DNA of 64,000 nt from Siniperca chuatsi (lineage: Eukaryota > Chordata > Actinopteri > Centrarchiformes > Sinipercidae): NCBI RefSeq assembly GCF_020085105.1, contig NC_058063.1, positions 15,671,262 through 15,735,261 of the forward strand. The letters run 5' to 3'. The translations under genes and the position numbers were made by a program. Of this stretch, positions 12,775 through 31,036 are shown piece after piece. Under the pieces are notes generated by a model that saw nothing but the letters and a program-made list of their open reading frames with translations, was not told where the DNA came from and searched no databases. How positions within the stretch are numbered: the first letter of the stretch is position 1; each line of letters begins with the position of its first letter.

Positions 12775-14213
12775 CCAGGACAGATATTTGAGATATCTGT
12801 TGACATATAGAGCAATGATTAGATCAGTTGTTGATTATGGATGCATGGCTTCTGGATCAGCAGCTCCTATAGTGATAAAAAACTGGATATAGTACAAGCT
12901 AAAGCCCTGAGAATATGTAGTGGGGCATTTCACACTAATCTAATACCTGCCCTGTTGATAAATAGGGAGAGATGCCCTTGGAAATTAGGCGATGTAAACT
13001 TGGATTGATATACTTAATGAAAATTAAAGGACATGGTGAAACATTTCCAACAAAATGCCTGCGAGATCAAAACTAGGAATTCCTGGGAAGAGCGAGGAAG
13101 GTCAAAACTAACTTTGGAAATAAGCTCAAATCTAAAGATGAGGAAATTGGTATTATTAATATTAATATGTGCCCTCCAGTCTGTTGGTTTGTTGTAGCAT
13201 CATGGCTAATCCCAGAACCTGAAGTTGATCTACCCATACTGAATAATAAGAGAAAGAAATCAGGGGATATAGTGAAGGAAGTTAAGACCCATTTGCAACA
13301 AGAATGGAGATCAGATTTACAGATTTTTACAGATGGATCAAAGGATCCAGATTCCATTCCTGAATTAAGAATTAAAAAGGTACATGTCAATATTCACAAC
13401 AGAGATGCTGGCAATATTATGGGCACTTTGGTAGACAATAAACCAGATAACTCAGTCATATGTAGTGATTCAGCAGCAGCTTTAACTACAATAAGAGACA
13501 TCAAATCCAAGTCCAGACCTGATATACTGACAGAGATTTATCAAACATTATACAGAATTCAAAGCAGGATGTGAGGTGGGTTTTATATAGGTACCAGGCC
13601 AGCACACGTGGGTATAGAGGGAAACGAGGAAGCAAATTACTTGGCAAAGAATGCTGCTCATGAGGATAGAGTAGAAATTGCCCTACAATACGGACTGTCA
13701 GGACACACTAACAAGTCAGTAAAAGAAATGTGGCAGAATACATGAGAAGAAGAAAAGAAGGGGAGTTCTTATTTTACATTACAGAACAGAAAACAGTGGA
13801 AAAAGCAATTATGCCTACAAAAGGAAAGATTCAGCTGCCATAGCCTGGTTGAGGCTTGTGCATTGTGGGCTTAGGAGTGGGCAGGCTCTGATTGGGAAGC
13901 CACTGGATGGCAAATGTGAGTGTGGAGGCTCAGAGACAGTAAGACACATCCTCATCCAGTGCAAGAATTACTCACTTCAAAGGAGGAAGAGCTGTTCAAA
14001 GACCTATAGGAGCAGCTGGAGAAACTGTGTTTACTCGGCACACTTTACTCAACCTGGACAACTGAACTAAAATGAAGAAACTGATGGAATATCTGTACAG
14101 TATTGGAAAATAAGAAATATAGATAACTGTCAAAAGGAACATTAATAGCAAACAACAGAGCCATTGTAGCGTCTAGTCTACCTAATCAAAAGAAGAAGAA
14201 GAGGAAGAAAAGA
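12775..14213 (+). mobile_element. Decayed 3' part of an RNase H-bearing LINE (I/Nimb-like)
   Basis: The three frames together give the end of a reverse transcriptase (IRSVVDYGC near 12822-12848; then AKALRIC and GAFHT-like text), a ribonuclease H domain (IFTDGSKD at about 13322, SDSAAALTTIRDIKSKS at about 13466-13516, PAHVGIEGNEEANYLAKNAA at about 13591-13650), and a C-terminal Cys/His knuckle (CECGGSETVRHILIQC at about 13917-13965). Reading-frame breaks and stops separate these parts, so it is dead. The 3' end is a simple (AGA)-rich tail at about 14190-14213. RNase H after the RT is typical of the I superfamily. The 5' half is absent. Confidence 0.85.
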
Positions 14214-14428
14214 TATGTCAGACTAATGCACTTCTCCTCCAACCACAGATGGCGCTACAACCAAACCTTTCCTCCCTTGAGACAAGGCCCATCTTTTCTG
14301 CTCTCCTCAGCCTGTGCTGAAAACACGGGGGGAGGAGCTTTGACCGGTTCTCCAGAGCTAGTTAGCAGCCAGCTAGCCTATTTCTGTATTATTTTCATAT
14401 TTATGTGTGTTGTTTCATATGCAGAGAG
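14214..14428 (+). promoter_or_regulatory. Probable TEX261 promoter and 5' UTR
   Basis: The only sequence between the LINE tail and the TEX261 start codon. No TATA box is evident; G-rich 'acggggggaggagc' (about 14324) could bind Sp-type factors. The transcription start is not determinable by eye. If the start lies further upstream it would be inside the LINE remnant. Confidence 0.4.
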
Positions 14429-19993
<5,565 letters not shown>

Positions 19994-21180
19994 GGACCTT
20001 GGACTCGGGGTGCAGCCTCAGAGGTCGGGGGTCTGTGAGTGTGTGTATGTGTTGGAGATTAAGGGGAGGAAGGAAGGAAGGACTAAGGAAATTTGTTTCT
20101 TGATGGGACTAAAACGAAGCAGTGGCCAAAGTGGGAGAAGAGCACACGAAGAGGACGGACCAATGAACAGAACAGAGCTTCCTGCTGGACGAGTCCACGA
20201 GTTTACACAGGCCACGTTCGTCTTTCTTTGTTTTTCTGTCTGTCTGTACTGTCAACAACATCTACTAGAGACCTCACTAAGGGGATCTTGTCTGTAGCGC
20301 AACGCTTTAGAGTCATGTTGGACTCCTCCATTTTTTAAGCTTTGGTATTAAAATATATATGCGCAGGGTCTGAAATTAACAGCCACCAAATACCAGTACA
20401 TTTTGACTTTGGCAGATAAATCATTATCAATTTTCTTCTTGAGATGACATCTGCTGTCATTTCTGTGTTGTAGGTCTCACACTTCATCTGATTCAATACA
20501 CTAAGCACTAGCATTGAAGACAGGTTAGGAGACAAAATATGATTAGTAAAAACTTTTTGTCTCCTAAGATGATGGTTGATTAAAAATCAGACAGCGTAAA
20601 AATACTTTCTGGCTAAATCCTGATGTCCAAGCTTAGATTTTGGTGTGAAGTGATCCTAGAAAGGATAAAAGTGTTTCAGTGAAGGAAAAATTCCACAGGT
20701 CGCCACAGAATCGCTTATTAAGATAACATAAGAAATTAAATAAGAAAGGGCAGTCTGAAGTTAAGTTTTAAGGAATCATCTTCTGATTTATGAAGGTGTG
20801 ACATTGTATAAATACTCTCTGCCCTCCCACTCTGGATTATTTACATGTGGCCACAAAAACGATGCACTTTTTCTTTTCTTTTCTTTTTTTCTTGACTTGC
20901 ATCTACACTTCATTAATCACCAGCGCTGTAGTCTGCAACAGTTTTTAATTCACAGTAATAACAAACTGATTTTTGTACATTGATCATTGAGTTAACCTGA
21001 CATCAAAGACAAATGAAAACACTTATGATCGATTCTCTGCAGTGACAAAAGCTGCTCAAAGTGGTTTGATGAAAGTACTATTAAAGAGGCCGAAATTCCT
21101 TTTACCAGTTACTGAGTGCGGTTCATCGTAGGCTGGTATGCACACACCTGTATAATACAATAAAAGAGATTTTGTTAAAA
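19994..21180 (+). other. Probable TEX261 3' UTR
   Basis: About 1.2 kb after the stop with no other gene. AATAAA at 21159-21164 is a plausible poly(A) signal; ATTAAA at about 20347 is an earlier alternative. The exact cleavage site cannot be seen. Confidence 0.5.
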
Positions 21181-21364
21181 TAACTCACAAATTAAATGGT
21201 TCTTTTCACAGGTTGGGTCATAAGGGCATAAAGGCAAAAACAGATGTACTGATCCTCGTCATGTCCAATTAAATCAGGTTAATTCACCCATTCATTGTTA
21301 AATTTTATTTGCGGTACGATGAATTTTCCAACTGTTGTCACACCCTGAACTCCACTCCGTCGTG

Positions 21365-21385
21365 AGTGAGTGAGTGAGTGAGTGA

Positions 21386-21420
<35 letters not shown>
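21365..21420. repeat. Compound (GAGT)n(GT)n microsatellite
   Basis: About seven GAGT units followed by about twelve GT units, in the short gap between the convergent TEX261 and ANKRD53 genes. Confidence 0.95.
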
Positions 21421-21422
<2 letters not shown>

Positions 21423-22038
21423 CGCGCCAGACTGTCTATCTGTCATTATGTTACCCAGTCCCATGTGGCTCTGTCACAGTGGGTGCACCAGGTTGAGGCT
21501 AGTTTGCACTTTGACCCCCACTGAGGTGAGAAGTGCTTCATGAAGTAAAGAAAAAAGACAAAACCACAACACATACACACACACACCTTTAGCTGACAGG
21601 CCACAGCTCGCAGTTACACACATGCTGTTGACAAGCCCTCACCTGGATCCCAAGCCAGTTCCCTGGGGGGGATCAGTGAAAGTGCAGGGATACATCTGTG
21701 ACAGGTGACCCAGTTCACTGAGGTTTTCTCACCTTTCACTCACCCCTCCGTTCACCCCACGTTTGGAGGCGCAGCGTCTGGTGTGTGTGGCATTTTTAAT
21801 TTTGTCACTTTGAGCTGAAGATGTGGGGTGGCAGGATATTTTGCTAGGGAAGGTCTGCTTGTATGCCTGTTGATACTCTTGATGTGAGACTGAACAGAGT
21901 TCAAATGTTAATTTCCACTTCATTTGATATAAAAACTATAAAGACATGTTAAATCTAAAAAAAAATGGCTGCATGTTCTTTCCACCACCTTCTTCCTTGG
22001 ATGTAAAAATAGATTAAATATTTCAATACCCGATGAGT

Positions 22039-22044
22039 TTTAAT
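22039..22044 (-). terminator. Possible poly(A) signal of ANKRD53
   Basis: On the minus strand ATTAAA lies about 70 bases after the stop codon. A canonical AATAAA exists further on at 21304-21309 (minus) and could give a longer UTR. Confidence 0.4.
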
Positions 22045-22110
22045 ACATTTCTTAAAACCATCTACTAATTTCAGGTCTAGTTGAAGCTCATCCAGTGCAG
22101 AGTGTGATGA

Positions 22111-25032
22111 TCAGTAGTGTCTGGGCTCTAGCACCTCAACCAGGTGCATGGCCACCTCTGTCCAGGGGGAGGTGCTCTGCCCCTGGGGGTATCCTCGGCG
22201 CTGGACCTCCACGATGTTCTGTGGCTTAAAGTACAGAGGGGACGCGATCCTGGAAGGGAAGGCTCTGGGGAACAACACCCTCTTGAGGACATCCAGAGGC
22301 AGGTCAGGGGCGGGGCGAGGCGTAGTGTCCCACTTGGTGATGTACTGAGGCTGCCTGCTGCTGCTGTCCCTCCACACTGTTATGCTGTTCCGGAGGTCCG
22401 GCTCTCTGGGGGGCTTCTCTGGCTGGAGGCCCATGAAGATGGTCCAGGGCCTGGAGGATGAGGCTGGGGGTTGCTTGGTGGAGGTGCATTTGTCCTCCTG
22501 AGGGCCTCCTGGCTGGTGCTTCAACAGGTGCTTAGCATGTTTTGTGTTTTGATCTGATGAGAGGCACTGCGTGTGGTACTGGCTCATCAGGACTCTTGGG
22601 GAGAAATCTTTTAGGAGGGGCAAGCCTTTCTTTTTTGCCCACTCTGCCATCTTCACATCAATAAGTGTCTAAAATTGGACATGAAAAAAGTGATTAGTTT
22701 CTTTCTTTCTTTTATGTTAGAAATATGCTGCAAATGTCATAACATGACAGGAGAACGAAAAATACTGACTGAGCTTGAACTGACATTGAATGTTTTTATC
22801 TTAAACTTATTAGGGATGTGTCAAGATTAATATTCTTACTACCTGAAACATTTAATCTGAACATTGATCACATTGTTCAAGAATACATTTTATATTTTAT
22901 TAAGTAACATTTCATTCAGCTGTGTGTTTTCTTATACAAAAAACAGTGTTTTGATATGTAAATGTTTCTCTGATTCTGTCACAGTTTGGGGGTAATTTAT
23001 GCGTTACCCCATAAATGTTGGAAGAATGGGTTTCCACAACATACAAACTAACCTTTTTCTTGAGATCATTCAGCTTGGCCATGTCCACAAGATCACTGTA
23101 TAAAGCTTGAACTAGCTTCCTCTCGTGCATTTCTTTCTCCTTTTCTTTCTGCCACATGCAGCTTTTCAGATACCTACACAAAAACACAAGAAGTCTGTCA
23201 ATTTTAACTGAAACAGTTTGACTGAACTTTCCTTTCTGGTGTGAGTTGTTCTTTTAGCTCTTTACCTTGCTACTTTTCTGTGGCAACAGATGCGGGCCAA
23301 ATCCAAAGGAGTGTGTCCCATGCTGTCCTTGGCCAACACATCTGCTCCGGCCTGCACGAGGATCTCTGTGCAGTCCAGGAGGCCTTCAGAGGCGGCCAGG
23401 TGCAGCAGGGTCGACCCCGAATCTGTGCCACTGGTAATAACAGTAAAAATTATGTAAAAAATCTTCTCAGCTTCATTATCATTAACTACAGTGCCATCGC
23501 CATTACTTTTGTCATCATAATCATCATCATTACCATCATTATCCCATGCAGCAGCAGCAGCTATAAACTTTCACCATCATCTCATTGTAATTATAATTTT
23601 ACTTATGCTTATTATGCTTTCTATTCTGAGCTTCTCTTTTAAAACGCTTTACTTTGGATTGCGCTGGATCCAGCTGACAGAATTTATAAACTAATAAGGC
23701 CCTTACACGTTGATGTCGGCCCCGTGCTCCAGCAGGTATCTGAGGCACGAGGTAGTGTTGGGGGAGCTCCTGGAGGACAGGACCATGTGAGCAGGCCTGC
23801 GACCCTGGTTGTCGCTGCTGTTGATCCACCCCGGCCTGGACTCCGCCAGGAGCTGAACAGTAGCCAGCTGGCCGTAAAGGCAGGCCATGTGGAGCGCTGA
23901 CAGACCCTGGAGGACGAAACACAAAGACAAGCACAAAGTGTACTCCCCAATGTTGTTTTCTACTAGAAATTAGCCCGCTTTTATAACCTGTCCTGCAACC
24001 TACAAGACCTGAGCTCATACTGAGTCCAACAGCTACAGTTATGTATGCTTTCTCACTGGCGTGGCTTACTGGGACACTTACATGTTATTTCTTACACCCT
24101 TGTGATTCTTGCTATGACAAGTCACATGTGCCATGAAAGGTGCACATGTGGAAGTTCAGTACATTTAGTAATGTGCTGTTCAAGTAAATCTTTAAGGTAC
24201 TGGCAATTGTGAAAGTGTGTGGTTTTAATGAAACAGTAAAATCCCATTTACGCCTACAGAATACTTCACTAATCACATCAAGGTACCCTTCTTCTCAGTT
24301 AGTACATCTAAGACTTTTTTACTCAAATTCTGAATGCTTACTTTTTATATTTATGTGGTGGTAGGCCCTAGTTGTTCTTAAGTAATTGGTTGGAGTGGGC
24401 TACTGTCTTCCATCACTACCCTATCCCTTCTGCACTGTACTCTTTGTGCCACAGGAGTGGACAAACAACATACAGTGTATCTTTCACCATACTGTAATGT
24501 AAATGCGCCTACCTGTCTGTTCACACTGACATCCAGCTTCTCTTGGCTCCCAACAGCAACAGCTGGAAACATTTGCCCGTCTGGGGGAGCTCTGTAGGCA
24601 AGTTTCCTGCAAAAATGAAGGCATATAGAAACTGTTGTAAATGCTAGGCTATAAATACTATAAGGCACAATAAAGATTTAAGCTAACTTGACCCAATTTT
24701 TTTTTTTATTACGAAGCATTATCATTATTTTTAGGAAAGATTATTTAGCCTATAGCCACGTTAGTCACAACGGAACAACTTTTGTGAACGGTGATTTTCG
24801 GCGAGTGAATAGTCATGTAACGTTCAAAATGGCCCATATAACAAACTAAAGCGCTCAAAGCAGCTAGCTTGACTAATGTATAAACATTTAGATTTAGCTA
24901 GGCTACATGCACAGAAAAATAACGTATGAGCTAAAATACTCAACGTATTTATTTATTTATTTATTTTTACCAATTTTTACATCTCCCACGTCTTTGTTTT
25001 CCGGATTTGTTGACAGGTTCCATGGTTGCCAT
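22111..25032 (-). CDS. ankrd53: ANKRD53, ankyrin-repeat protein
   Basis: Six exons on the minus strand: 25032-24971, 24606-24513, 23906-23707, 23430-23266, 23173-23053, 22668-22111. They total 1,200 nt with every phase matching, giving 399 aa. The start ATG at 25030-25032 begins MATMEPVNKSGKQRRGR. Residues 53-160 hold ankyrin repeats with the usual signatures: GLSALHMACLYGQLATVQLL, a degenerate second repeat ending LEHGADINV, GSTLLHLAASEGLLDCTEIL, then GHTPLDLARICC. The C-terminal 180 residues are basic and proline-rich, without a known domain (SPRVLMSQY, RPWTIFMGLQPEKPP). Mammalian ANKRD53 acts with PSRC1/DDA3 in spindle dynamics and is about 530 aa, so this copy is shorter. Gene order and convergent orientation with TEX261 agree with human 2p13 as I recall. 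An X-box overlaps the start codon. Confidence 0.92.
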
Positions 25033-25038
25033 GGTAAC
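25025..25038. promoter_or_regulatory. RFX X-box over the ANKRD53 start
   Basis: GTTGCCATGGTAAC is a near-perfect 14-bp X-box palindrome (consensus GTTNCCATGGNAAC) for RFX factors, which drive ciliary and ciliated-cell genes. The ANKRD53 ATG is its centre. A further GGTAAC half-site lies at 25041-25046. Confidence 0.6.
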
Positions 25039-25189
25039 GTGGTAACCGGGAAACGAACCCTGATTTACGACAACTAAGTCACAAATAAATAATGAAACAG
25101 TTTTTTGTTGGACTAAAAATGTGAAACAACAAATGACTATACAGTATATTTTAGCAATAGCCCATATATTTTTACTTAAACTAAGGCAC

Positions 25190-25335
25190 ACACTAAATAA
25201 GATAAGATAAAATCCCAAGGGAAATTGTTTGCAGCAGTTGCAGTACAAAGTAGAAACGAGAGCAAATATGTAGAGTGCAAATATAAAATATCAGTAAGGT
25301 GCAAATCCAAAATATACAATATGCCAAAAATATGA
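25190..25335 (-). repeat. LINE-type 3' tail, reverse orientation
   Basis: 'aagataagataaaatccca' followed by 'agggaaatt' is the reverse complement of a fish LINE terminus. The following 'gtgcaaatataaaatatca' and 'gtgcaaatccaaaatata' form a short local duplication. Confidence 0.5.
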
Positions 25336-27830
25336 ACAGTTTAATGATAAGGATCATAAAAATATAAACAGGTTACTGGTACAGTAAGGATCATTCTTGG
25401 TGGGAACTCTTGAATAAATTGACTGAATCCTATAGTTATGGTTTCTTCTTTTATGGTATCTCAATAAAATGCGGTACATTCCTCTAAAGACTCCCCAACA
25501 TATTTAGTATTTGCATGGTATTCTATACAATTTTTAACAGTTAATGAGCATATAATCTTTTACAATCTTTTTTTTCTGTTTGAGTAGCTGATAAGAGAAG
25601 CCTATATAGGAAACTAGGCCTTCTTCTTGGTTCTGTGTTGTAAAGTCATGATAGAGCACCTCCAAAACTGTTTATTTGGTGTCCACGTTATGCCTTTTTT
25701 CTCTTTTAAATTTGTTTTTTAAAATGTAACTGAAAACTGAAATAGTATGTTGAATTTAAGTTTTAAACTTTTTTTCTTACCTTACTTTTGTTGAAAATAA
25801 CTGAGCAAACGGGGGCTGCAGATGCTCAAATCAGAGGAGAAAATGTGGAAAAAGCTCAGGAACTGCGCAGACAGCCACCTGGTATAAGAATGTTTTTACT
25901 CAACAGCCACACTGAACATGTTTCCTAGATACAGCCTTCATCAGCATGTAATTGTTATCCTTATAAAGCATATTCAGTAATGCCTGTTTTATCTGAGTCA
26001 GTGTAATAGCTTGTGACATATGCAGGCAGATGAGTGAGTGCAGGCACGGCAGAAATGGATACGTCCACATCTCTCTCCTCATACATCCCTAGTGTGCTTG
26101 TATTGATGGTGTATTAGGATTAGGAGCTCGCACTTGGCCTGAGTAAAGCAGATCAATCCTGCCAACGCTGTGGATGCCTCAGAGTTTGTTCCGCTGCACC
26201 CTGGACCTGCTGCCACACGTGAGGCCGATATGAACTGAAACATTTTTATTCTCCATTTCTCTGTGGGGCTGAGGGATTGATGGGCTCATCGGGCAGCAGG
26301 CCTCTCTGATCACTGCTATTGACCACTTGACCCCTAACTGAACTGAGTGTGGGCACATATGCACTGTGGAGAACAATGTTTGTCATGGCAGAGATACTAT
26401 AGTTTGGGTTTACAGTATTTACTTTTTAAGCAAATTAGACAAGTCAGAGTCAGAATTTTGTTGATTCAAAATATTCAGAATCACTTAAATCTACTTTATC
26501 GTGGGTTTAAGGTTGTCACTTTCTTTGGTTTCCTAGTTTTTGTTTTTCTCATGTGAGATGGTAAGTGTCATAATGCCCTTAATATAGGCAGCGTCAAACT
26601 TCCTTAACCCAAATTCAAATTACAGGAAACTTGATACTCATATTCTCTTAACTGTTTACCTTTGTTGTTTCACCCTTTTTATACTTTCCCCTTAAAATAC
26701 CTATTATTAAAACATAAAGCATTATTAAACACTATTATTAAAATGTAAAGCAAAAACATGAAAAGAGGTAAAATAAAGATTAAAACAAGAAAATCGACTC
26801 AACAACCACCACCATCACCACTCTTATCACCTTCATCATCGCCACAATAACAATTACATCTTTTTCTTTATTTTTAGTTTGTCAAAAAACTCGATGTCCA
26901 TTTACTAGCTTTTTCTGGAGCTTTTGACCACATCTCACAGTCTCAATCAGTGTCTGGCTAAAGGTACTAAGTGGACATTGAGTTAAGATTGTTTTTCTTT
27001 GTCAAACAATTTCCAAAGTCAAGAATTAACTTTGATGCTCAATTTATCATCAATGTTTTATTTGTTGTTGTTTTTTCTTATGACTTTTTGTTTGTCATCC
27101 AGTTTGCTCCAAACATAGAAGACATCATCAATGTATCTGCTTGGAAACTGCTGTATGAGCCAGCTATGTTCATTTACCCAACAATAAGATGAGTCAATAA
27201 ACTTGCTGTATATTTTCATTCAGATCTTTAATTTTTGACCTCTCCTTTTATCCTCTGTCATTCTCTCTTTCTCAAAGCTGTCATGGGCAAGCGGAGGGTC
27301 AAGGAAGGGTCAAGGACGGGCCAAGGACGCCTGGCTTTCTGCTTCGAGCTCCAACCCCCCCATAGCCTTCGCCTTTATCACAACACAGCCGTGCCGCTAC
27401 TTTGGTTACACATGCATGTGTGTGCTCAGAAAGAGTGAGTACGCGTAAACTGCGTGTGTGTGTGTGCACATGAACGTGTGTACTGTCCTTGTGTGTGCAT
27501 TCGAGTGGAGATGGGTTAATAGTCAGAGAACAGCTCAGCCTCACTAGCATCCTTTGACCTCGGTCACATGTCGCAGAGGTGGTACAGAGCCTTCGTTGTA
27601 GAGCTCTTTCATGTTTGACTTTCAGCACAAGTCCCTGGACATCAATCCCCGACATGACCTCTTTCTTCTGACAGTTGAGTGTGTGTGTGTGTGTTTGATT
27701 GTCCATGTACTGTATGAGAGTGTATGCTCCTTAAAGGCAGCAAAACCTTAAAAGCTCTAAGTCATGTGACGTCTGTAGATCAGTTTGCAAGAAGATAGAT
27801 GAGAGTAACTGTTTATGTGAGTGTTTTGAC
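25336..27830. other. Intergenic, no gene seen
   Basis: No phase-consistent exons or RNA genes found. GT-rich patches occur at about 27455-27500 and 27676-27694. The longest ORFs show no recognisable domain and run through low-complexity sequence. Confidence 0.5.
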
Positions 27831-27835
27831 TCTAA

Positions 27836-28156
27836 GTTCAAAGATGTACCTTCTAACTCCAACTCTCAGTTCTTTTAAATCAGGGCTCAAGACTTTTCTG
27901 TTTGCCACTGCATCTTATTAAGTTAAATTTTGGAATATTTATTCATATTTTGCACTGCACTGTAGCTGCGCTGCAATTTATTCTACTGTTTAATCTTTCT
28001 TATTCTATTTTAGCTTATTTTAATCCTTTTAAATCCTATTTATGTCTTTTTATATTGCCTTGTGTTTCCTTTAAATCTTGTTTTAATGCCTTTATATCTT
28101 ATGCAAAGTAATTTGAATTGCCTTGTACTATACAAATAAATTTGCCTTGCCTCAAC
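27836..28156 (+). mobile_element. 3' end of an L2/CR1-type LINE
   Basis: The text encodes KSGLKTFLFATASY and a stop, which resembles the C-terminal tail of L2-like fish LINE ORF2. An AT-rich 3' UTR follows, ending 'caaataaatttgccttgcct', a terminus I associate with these elements. The remainder of the element is missing (5' truncation). Confidence 0.65.
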
Positions 28157-28378
28157 ATTTTTTCTCTCATACTCTGAAATGCTCATTGCATTCAGAAAAT
28201 ACAATGAAACTTGTGCGTGTGTGTGTCTGTGTGCGTGCAGCGAGTGTGCATGCATGCATACTGCACATCCAGTTGGTGCAGAGCAGATTAGCAATGGGCC
28301 GATCAAAGCTGTCTAAACCTGCTTAGGGCGAGGATGAAAATGAGATCATGTCCCAGCAGCCTCGTGGCTGGCTCTCCC

Positions 28379-28471
28379 ATTGGTCCCTTACACAATCCAA
28401 TAGCATCCTATCTGTTTTTATTGGCAGCGCATTAGAAGCCTCTGCTTGGCTAACAGCACCTGACCAATTGG
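28379..28471. promoter_or_regulatory. Cluster of five CCAAT boxes
   Basis: CCAAT/ATTGG cores lie at 28379-28383, 28397-28401, 28420-28424, 28464-28468 and 28467-28471 (the last two overlap as CCAATTGG). Such density is typical of NF-Y-bound promoters or enhancers. No gene is recognisable next to it, so its target is unknown. Confidence 0.35.
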
Positions 28472-28479
28472 CTATCAGG

Positions 28480-31036
28480 TCTAAGGGCACATGAGATGGA
28501 AAAACATTCAGTCTTGTGTGTTCTATACACTTTTTTTGGTTATGTATAAAATGTTATCCCTCCATTTTGGGTTATTTATTAATTTTTTTAAAGATTTTTT
28601 TTTAGCCTTTATTAATAGTAGATAGTACAGATAGACTCGAATCATGGGGAGATCGTAAGGGGGGTGACAACAAAGTAAGGGGCGTGCAAAATAGTTCGTT
28701 GGCCAGAATCAACAGGGACATTGGCTACCAAAACACTCTGTTTGTGTTTTTGTCTGGATTTAGCTTCACTTTAAGGGCTCTATGCTGCTCTGTACGTTTG
28801 GAAAACACTGTGAACCCTTGGTCTGTTGAAGCCCTATCAAAATATGTTTACTTTACTATAAAATGAAGATAGTTTGTCTGTCATATTTCCTGAAAAGATA
28901 AACATTATGGAAATTCAACTGCCTTTGTAGAAACCGAAAACTGGTATGTAACAAGTTTTTATGGAAAGTGTAAAAGTTGTTATCACTGAGTGAGAGTTTC
29001 AAGAAGACAAAAGTGATGGAGAGCAGAAACCATGAGCGAGGAAGTGATTGAGAAGAGAAACAGAGGGAGAGAAGACTTAAGAAGCAATAAAGTGAGACTG
29101 TGGAAAAGAGAGAGAGAAAACAGAGAGAAAGAGAAGATGAGGAGTAGATACCAGAGTGATCACACAACCTCGATATGCCTTCATATTTAATGAGCCACCT
29201 TACAAGGACCCTGTGCCCCGGGGGCTTCTGAACTCTGCTTGTGTAAGTGCGCTGATGCCCTCACTTTCTTCCTCCTCCCTCTCTCCTCTTATGCTCCTTT
29301 CCCCTCCTTCTTCCTCTGTTCCACCTCCCTCTTTTGCTTTCCCATCTTTTTGCCTTTTACTCCATCCCATAGCTCCTCCTTCTATCTCTTTTCCTTTCCT
29401 CCTCCTCCTTTCCCTGTTCCTCATGTTCAGCCAGCCGGCAGCGCGCTAATGCATCATGGCACATTCTGCAGCTCCGAGTCACAATGCGACCAGGCTTTGC
29501 GCAGTGACCGCACGGCGACCTCCCTCAGTATCGCTGCACACAGGCGCAGTGCTGTACCAGGGCCTGTTTTGAGTGAGGGCGGTAGAGGATGAAGGAGAAG
29601 AGGAGAATAAGCAGGGCTCTACCACCACCAGGCATGATCAGATCAAATGACAGTGAGATAAATGAATTGCGAGTAGAGAAAGACTGAAGCACCCTGAGAT
29701 CCCCATCTAAAAGACATTTTAGTACCATGTGTGAATTATTAAAGTGTCAAACCAGTGTGCAGTTGTAGCACATGGAGCACGTAACATGACTAAAGCCTCT
29801 GTGATCAGATTATTCTGTGAGTCATGTAGTTTCTCATACGGCAGAAAGCAAATATTTTTGGACTTGTCAGTGACCCAATAGCAGAGCCACTGCTGCCACT
29901 GGACATCTAGATTCTCTCAACGATTATCGAAGGTGTTACTTCTTTAATAATCTTTGAGAGGAGAGGAAGGCAAGTAGTTATCCTGACTGTTTCTCCTGCT
30001 GCTGCAGGGGTGGTTTCATATCCTTTTTTACCTCTACTCCCCTTTCCCTTTGTCAGGCCATGCTCTTTCATCCATGAGGTCCTGACAGACATCCCAGCAT
30101 CACACCTAACCATGATCTCGACCTTTTTTCCACATCCCTCGGACACGTTCTTCTCAATCCTCAGAGTTCAGCAGAAATGACCAGGGAAGGAGAGAGATAA
30201 AAGGATTGAGATAGTGAGAAAAAGGAGAGGGGGAGGCCTTTAAGGTCAATATGGGGAAAGGAAAGAAAAGGGAGACAGGAAAAGAGACATTTTGTGTGCA
30301 TATCATTTTCCTATGAATGGGAGGAGAAATTAAACTAGCTTGTGGCAGATCTGTCTCGTTTTATTTATTGGTAGGTCGTGATTACTCTCAAGAAGGCAGC
30401 GCGTCTCTCCTTTGTCAGAGTTTGTCCATCTGTTGGTTGTCATATCTTCCAAGTCGGCCTGCCACAGGCTGAACACTTGATAACATCACACTCCACTCTA
30501 CTAAAATTCGTGTACTAATCTTTAACAGTGGTTGGAATAAAACAGATGCCAGAAGTGAAAGCCAGTTTGGTGCTCGTTACATGCCTAGCAGCTTTGAGCA
30601 TCATGAAAAACGTATTTTAACTTGACATACATTATTACTACCTCCAGATCTAAAGGATTTATCCTATAATTTAGCATGACCTTCCACATCTGTAAACCAG
30701 AGAACCTGATATGAGACTCCCATTAGTTTGCAATCAACGAAAACTATGACGAAAAATATTAATTGATTGATTCTTATTTTTCACGAGTAAGAAACCACTG
30801 AAAATGAGAACTATGACAAAATGTAGTAATTTTTCATCAGTGAATAAAAACTAAACAATAATGTGAAAGATGGACAAATGAAATACTACTATTTAATTCT
30901 ACAACTCTAGGCCTCCACATGTCACATCTTCTGTATTTAACACGTGTAGAAACAGAAAAAATAGAGAGTATGGTGGAAGAACTAAAAAGATAAAGCTGGA
31001 AGAGAGACTTTTTGCAAGCTGTCAACCCAATTATTG
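28480..31036. other. Intergenic, no gene seen
   Basis: A pyrimidine-rich tract at about 29260-29430 generates long open frames on both strands by composition alone. A CpG-richer segment at about 29430-29590 ('ccggcagcgcgctaatgcat', 'gaccgcacggcgacc') stands out from the AT-rich background and could be regulatory. No exon model could be built. Confidence 0.45.

Noticed and set aside
13167-14070. ORFs of 135 and 73 aa as cellular genes
   Set aside because: They hold RNase H and Cys/His fragments in shifted frames, typical of a decayed LINE.
22144-22489. Plus-strand ORFs of 105 and 66 aa at 22.1-22.5 kb
   Set aside because: They are antisense shadows of the last ANKRD53 exon, whose phase joins the five upstream exons exactly.
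29156-29592. 97-aa and 117-aa plus-strand ORFs and the 74-aa minus-strand ORF at 29.2-29.6 kb
   Set aside because: They arise from a pyrimidine/purine-biased tract; no domain, no splice context and no codon pattern supports them.
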